Shown here piece by piece: positions 61,634 through 64,000 of a stretch of DNA of 64,000 nt (position 1 is the first letter of the stretch; each line of letters opens with the position of its first letter). The notes under the pieces are model-generated. The model worked only from the letters and a program-made list of their open reading frames with translations. It was not told the origin of the DNA and did no database searches. This stretch comes from PALSA-660 sp963726435. GTDB taxonomy: Bacteria > Actinomycetota > Coriobacteriia > Anaerosomatales > PALSA-660. A program made the translations under genes and the position numbers. Where the stretch lies: contig CAVSCJ010000006.1 of the NCBI GenBank assembly GCA_963726435.1, positions 372,001-436,000 on the forward strand, written 5' to 3'.

Positions 61634-63667
61634 CTAGGCTCTGTGCCGTCTGCGCAGGGTCTTGGGCGCGACGGGTCCGGCGTCCGGCTCCAGGCGCTCG
61701 AGCAGGTCCGTCAGCTCGAGCCACTCCCCCTCCAACGCGCGCCTGCGTGACGTCAGAGCTGCGTATTCCGCCATCGCCCGGTCGAACGCCGGCTTGTCGC
61801 CGTAGATGCTCGGCTCCGACAATACGGCGAGCAGCTCGGAGTCGCGCGCGTCGGCGGCAGCCATCTCGGCCTCCAGCGCGCCGAGGCGCGCGCGCTCGGG
61901 CTTCCCCGTGCGGTAGGCGCGAGTGCGCGCCTCCGCCTCCTCTCGCTTCTGCTGCTTGCTCTTGGGAGCGCTGCCCCGCGGCGCCGTGACCGTTCCCCCC
62001 GTGGGCCCGGCCACGGATGTAGCCGCGTGAGACTGCTTCTCGACGGGTCCAGGGCCCCCAGCCACCTGCTCCCTCTTGAACAGGAAGTAGTCGTAGTCCC
62101 CTTCGTAGACCGTCGCCGTGCCGTCCTCGACGTGGACGATCTTGGTGGCCACGGCCCGGATCAGGTGCCGGTCGTGCGTGATGAGCGCCATCGTCCCCTG
62201 ATAGGCGACCAGCGCCTGCTCGAGGACGTCGCGCGCACGGATGTCCAAGTGGTTCGTCGGCTCATCCAGGCACAGGAAGGGCGCCGGCGTCACCATCATC
62301 TTCGCCAGCGCGAGACGTGCGCGCTCGCCGCCCGAGAGCACGGAGACCTTCTTGTCGACGTCGTCGCCCTCGAACAGGAAGGCGCCGAGCAGTCCGCGCA
62401 CCTGTCCCTGCGTCCAGCCCGGCGCAACCAGGTCCAGTTCGCGGTAGACGGTGTTGCGGGGATCGAGCGCCTCCAGCTGGTGCTGTGCGAAGTAGGCTGT
62501 GCTCACGTGCAAGCCCAGTGTCCGACTCCCCGAGTCGGGCTCGAGCGCGCCGGCCATCATCTTCAAGAGCGTCGACTTGCCTGCCCCGTTCGGGCCGACC
62601 AGCGCGACCTTGTCGTCACGATAGAGCGACAAGGTCAGATCGTGATACACCTCCAGTGCACCGTACGACTTGCTCACGTGCTCCAGGGAGATCACCGCCT
62701 CCGCCGTTCGCGGTGGCTGGGGGAAGCGGAAGCGCACGACCTTGCGCTCCGGCGGGACCTCGATCCTTTCGATCTTCTCCAGCGCCTTCACACGGCTCTG
62801 AACGGCCTTGGCCTTGGTGTTCTTGTAGCGGAAGCGCTCGATGAACCTCTCCTGCGCCGCGATCTGGCGATCCTGATTCGCCTTCGCCGCCAGCAGCCGC
62901 TCCAGGTTGGCCGCCTTCTGCCCCACGTAGGAGGCGTACGTTCCGTGATAGACCGTCAGCGCGTGAAGGTCGATCTCCGCCACTCGATCGACGAGGCCGT
63001 CCATGAACGCGCGGTCGTGGCTCACGAGAACGATGGCTCCGTCGTAGCCTCGCAGGAAGCCTTCGAGCCAGGTGACCGACTCGAGGTCCAGATGGTTCGT
63101 CGGCTCGTCGAGCAAGAGGATGTCCGGCGACTGCAGCAGGATCTTCGCGAGGGCGATACGCATCAGCCAGCCGCCCGAGAACTCCTCGGTCTGCCGCCTC
63201 ATGTCCGACTCCCGGAAGCCAAGGCCTGTGAGCACAGCCCGTGCGTCGGCCTCGATCGTGTAGCCGCCCAGGTGCTCGAACCGCTCGCGGATCCGTGCGT
63301 ACTCAGCGAGCATGCGTTCGAGCTCGTCTTCCTCGGTCTCCTCGGCGATGTCGGTCTCGAGCACGGAGATCCGGTGCTCCAGCGAGGTGACCTCCGATGC
63401 CACTGTGAGAACCTCGCCGAGGGCCGAGCGCCCCGACATCTCGATCGCCTCCTGCTTCAGGTAGCCGACGACCTCTCCCTTGCCGACCGTCACCGTGCCG
63501 GAATCTGCATCCTGGTCGCCGGACACGATCTCCAGCAGCGTCGTCTTGCCCGACCCGTTGGGCCCAACGAGCGCGACCCTCGAGCGGCCGGCGACATGCA
63601 GCGACACGTCGGCGAAGAGCAGACGTTCCCCGAAGCTCTTGGTCACGCATGAGATGGTGAGTGACAT
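61634..63667 (-). CDS. ABC-F family ATPase (ribosome-associated)
   Basis: 677 residues without membrane segments. Two ABC domains: Walker A at GPNGSGKTTLLEIVSG (about 35-50) and GPNGAGKSTLLKMM, signatures FSGGWLMRIALAK and LSGGERARLALAK, Walker B LLLDEPTNHLD and LCLDEPTNHLD. The P-site tRNA-interaction linker between them is basic, with RFIERFRYKNTKAKAVQSRVKALEKIERI. A C-terminal extension (about 545-677) is charged and includes a probable coiled coil (EAEARTRAYRT to the end). The Uup/YdiF-type layout suggests translation-factor activity; antibiotic resistance is possible but not indicated. Confidence 0.92.
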   Translation of the reverse strand: MSLTISCVTKSFGERLLFADVSLHVAGRSRVALVGPNGSGKTTLLEIVSGDQDADSGTVTVGKGEVVGYLKQEAIEMSGRSALGEVLTVASEVTSLEHRISVLETDIAEETEEDELERMLAEYARIRERFEHLGGYTIEADARAVLTGLGFRESDMRRQTEEFSGGWLMRIALAKILLQSPDILLLDEPTNHLDLESVTWLEGFLRGYDGAIVLVSHDRAFMDGLVDRVAEIDLHALTVYHGTYASYVGQKAANLERLLAAKANQDRQIAAQERFIERFRYKNTKAKAVQSRVKALEKIERIEVPPERKVVRFRFPQPPRTAEAVISLEHVSKSYGALEVYHDLTLSLYRDDKVALVGPNGAGKSTLLKMMAGALEPDSGSRTLGLHVSTAYFAQHQLEALDPRNTVYRELDLVAPGWTQGQVRGLLGAFLFEGDDVDKKVSVLSGGERARLALAKMMVTPAPFLCLDEPTNHLDIRARDVLEQALVAYQGTMALITHDRHLIRAVATKIVHVEDGTATVYEGDYDYFLFKREQVAGGPGPVEKQSHAATSVAGPTGGTVTAPRGSAPKSKQQKREEAEARTRAYRTGKPERARLGALEAEMAAADARDSELLAVLSEPSIYGDKPAFDRAMAEYAALTSRRRALEGEWLELTDLLERLEPDAGPVAPKTLRRRHRA

Positions 63668-63708
63668 GAGCGGCAGTCTACCAGTCTGGTCGGAGAGCCT
63701 CAGACAAG

Positions 63709-63734
63709 AAGGGCGGCCCCGCGGGGCCGCCCTT
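63709..63734 (-). terminator. Terminator of the cold-shock gene
   Basis: AAGGGCGGCCCC pairs with GGGGCCGCCCTT around a 2-nt centre, followed on the minus strand by CTTGTCTG. Lies about 30 nt beyond the csp stop. Confidence 0.8.
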
Positions 63735-63763
63735 CCGAAGCTCGATCACGAATCGCTCCGCAA

Positions 63764-63967
63764 CTACGCCTTGCGGACGTTGCTCGCCTGCTTCTTGCCG
63801 TTCTGGCCCTCCGTGATGTCGAAGACGACGGCCTGGCCCTCGTCGAGGGTCTTGAACCCATCGCCCTGGATCTCAGAGAAGTGGACGAACACGTCGTCGC
63901 CACCCTCGTGGGAGATGAAGCCGTACCCCTTGTCCGGATTGAACCACTTGACGGTACCCTCAGCCAT
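63764..63967 (-). CDS. Cold-shock protein (CspA family)
   Basis: 67 residues from the ATG starting MAEGTVKWFNPDKGYGFI, with GGAAGGTAGG upstream; the frame extends 10 codons further without a better start. RNP1 KGYGFI and RNP2 VFVHF are both present, so it binds single-stranded RNA/DNA. Single-domain OB-fold RNA chaperone. Monocistronic, ended by its own terminator. Confidence 0.95.
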   Translation of the reverse strand: MAEGTVKWFNPDKGYGFISHEGGDDVFVHFSEIQGDGFKTLDEGQAVVFDITEGQNGKKQASNVRKA

Positions 63968-64000
63968 CCCAAACCTACCTTCCGCCCCTCGGGGCAAAAC

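Noticed and set aside
1..64000. tRNA, rRNA and CRISPR arrays
   Set aside because: No cloverleaf-type sequence, rRNA segment or spaced direct-repeat array was found by reading intergenic regions on both strands; a tRNAscan and CRISPR search would be needed for certainty.

Overview
The window is about 64 kb of high-GC DNA. Most genes lie on the minus strand in long, tightly packed operons where stop and start codons overlap by 4 nt (GTGA or ATGA) at many junctions, and GTG or TTG starts are common. Gene content fits a deep-branching member of the Actinomycetota, most likely a Coriobacteriia/OPB41-like anaerobe or facultative anaerobe: a DnaE2-type polymerase with a DUF6504 partner, a DtxR regulator, a GTPase/glycerolipid/isoprenoid/aromatic block, corrinoid salvage, and a complex I operon without nuoEFG. 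The taxon is inference only. No rRNA, tRNA, CRISPR array or insertion sequence was seen.

Layout. 1-5.3 kb: translesion DNA synthesis (3' part of dinB; DUF6504-dnaE2 behind a promoter carrying a perfect LexA box). 5.3-6.9 kb: a DtxR-type metalloregulator flanked by two inverted, divergently pointing copies of an unidentified structured RNA of about 225 nt, each with the same promoter and its own terminator. 6.9-13.3 kb: queD, an RNase H, a zinc-ribbon protein, a Nif3-like protein, a PHP phosphatase and mnmA-iscU-iscS-rrf2 (sulfur and tRNA thiolation). 13.6-17.4 kb: the riboflavin operon ribD-ribC-ribBA-ribH behind an FMN riboswitch. 17.4-29.6 kb: hisC-aroF-tyrA-aroA-cmk-plsC-ispH-DUF512-der-plsY-gpsA-rpe. 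29.6-36.9 kb: a cobalamin riboswitch controlling btuF-btuC-btuD-cobU-cobT-cobS-cobC. 37.1-40.3 kb: a xylose-type sugar ABC transporter on the plus strand. 40.3-43.6 kb: rluB, scpB, scpA, trpS. 43.7-49.6 kb: a baeRF-family protein, two envelope proteins, an M50 protease, and deoA-deoB. 50.2-61.6 kb: nuoABCDH-I-JKLMN. 61.6-64 kb: an ABC-F ATPase and a cold-shock protein.

The most interesting locus is nuo. It lacks nuoE, nuoF and nuoG, and its nuoI gene encodes a 685-residue chimera in which a GltD/NfnB-like Fe-S, FAD and NAD(P)-binding module sits between the two halves of NuoI. This suggests a complex I whose pyridine-nucleotide input is built into the NuoI subunit. A perfect palindrome overlaps the inferred promoter. 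Other points of note are the twin RNA, a TrpRS with a near-canonical iron-sulfur motif whose last Cys is His, and a corrinoid ABC ATPase with an extra C-terminal domain.

Quality caveat: many genes, most densely from about 14.4 to 23.3 kb, are broken by single-base indels. Those resolved by hand are nearly all one-base insertions that restore perfect family sequence when removed, so they are treated here as sequencing errors rather than gene decay.
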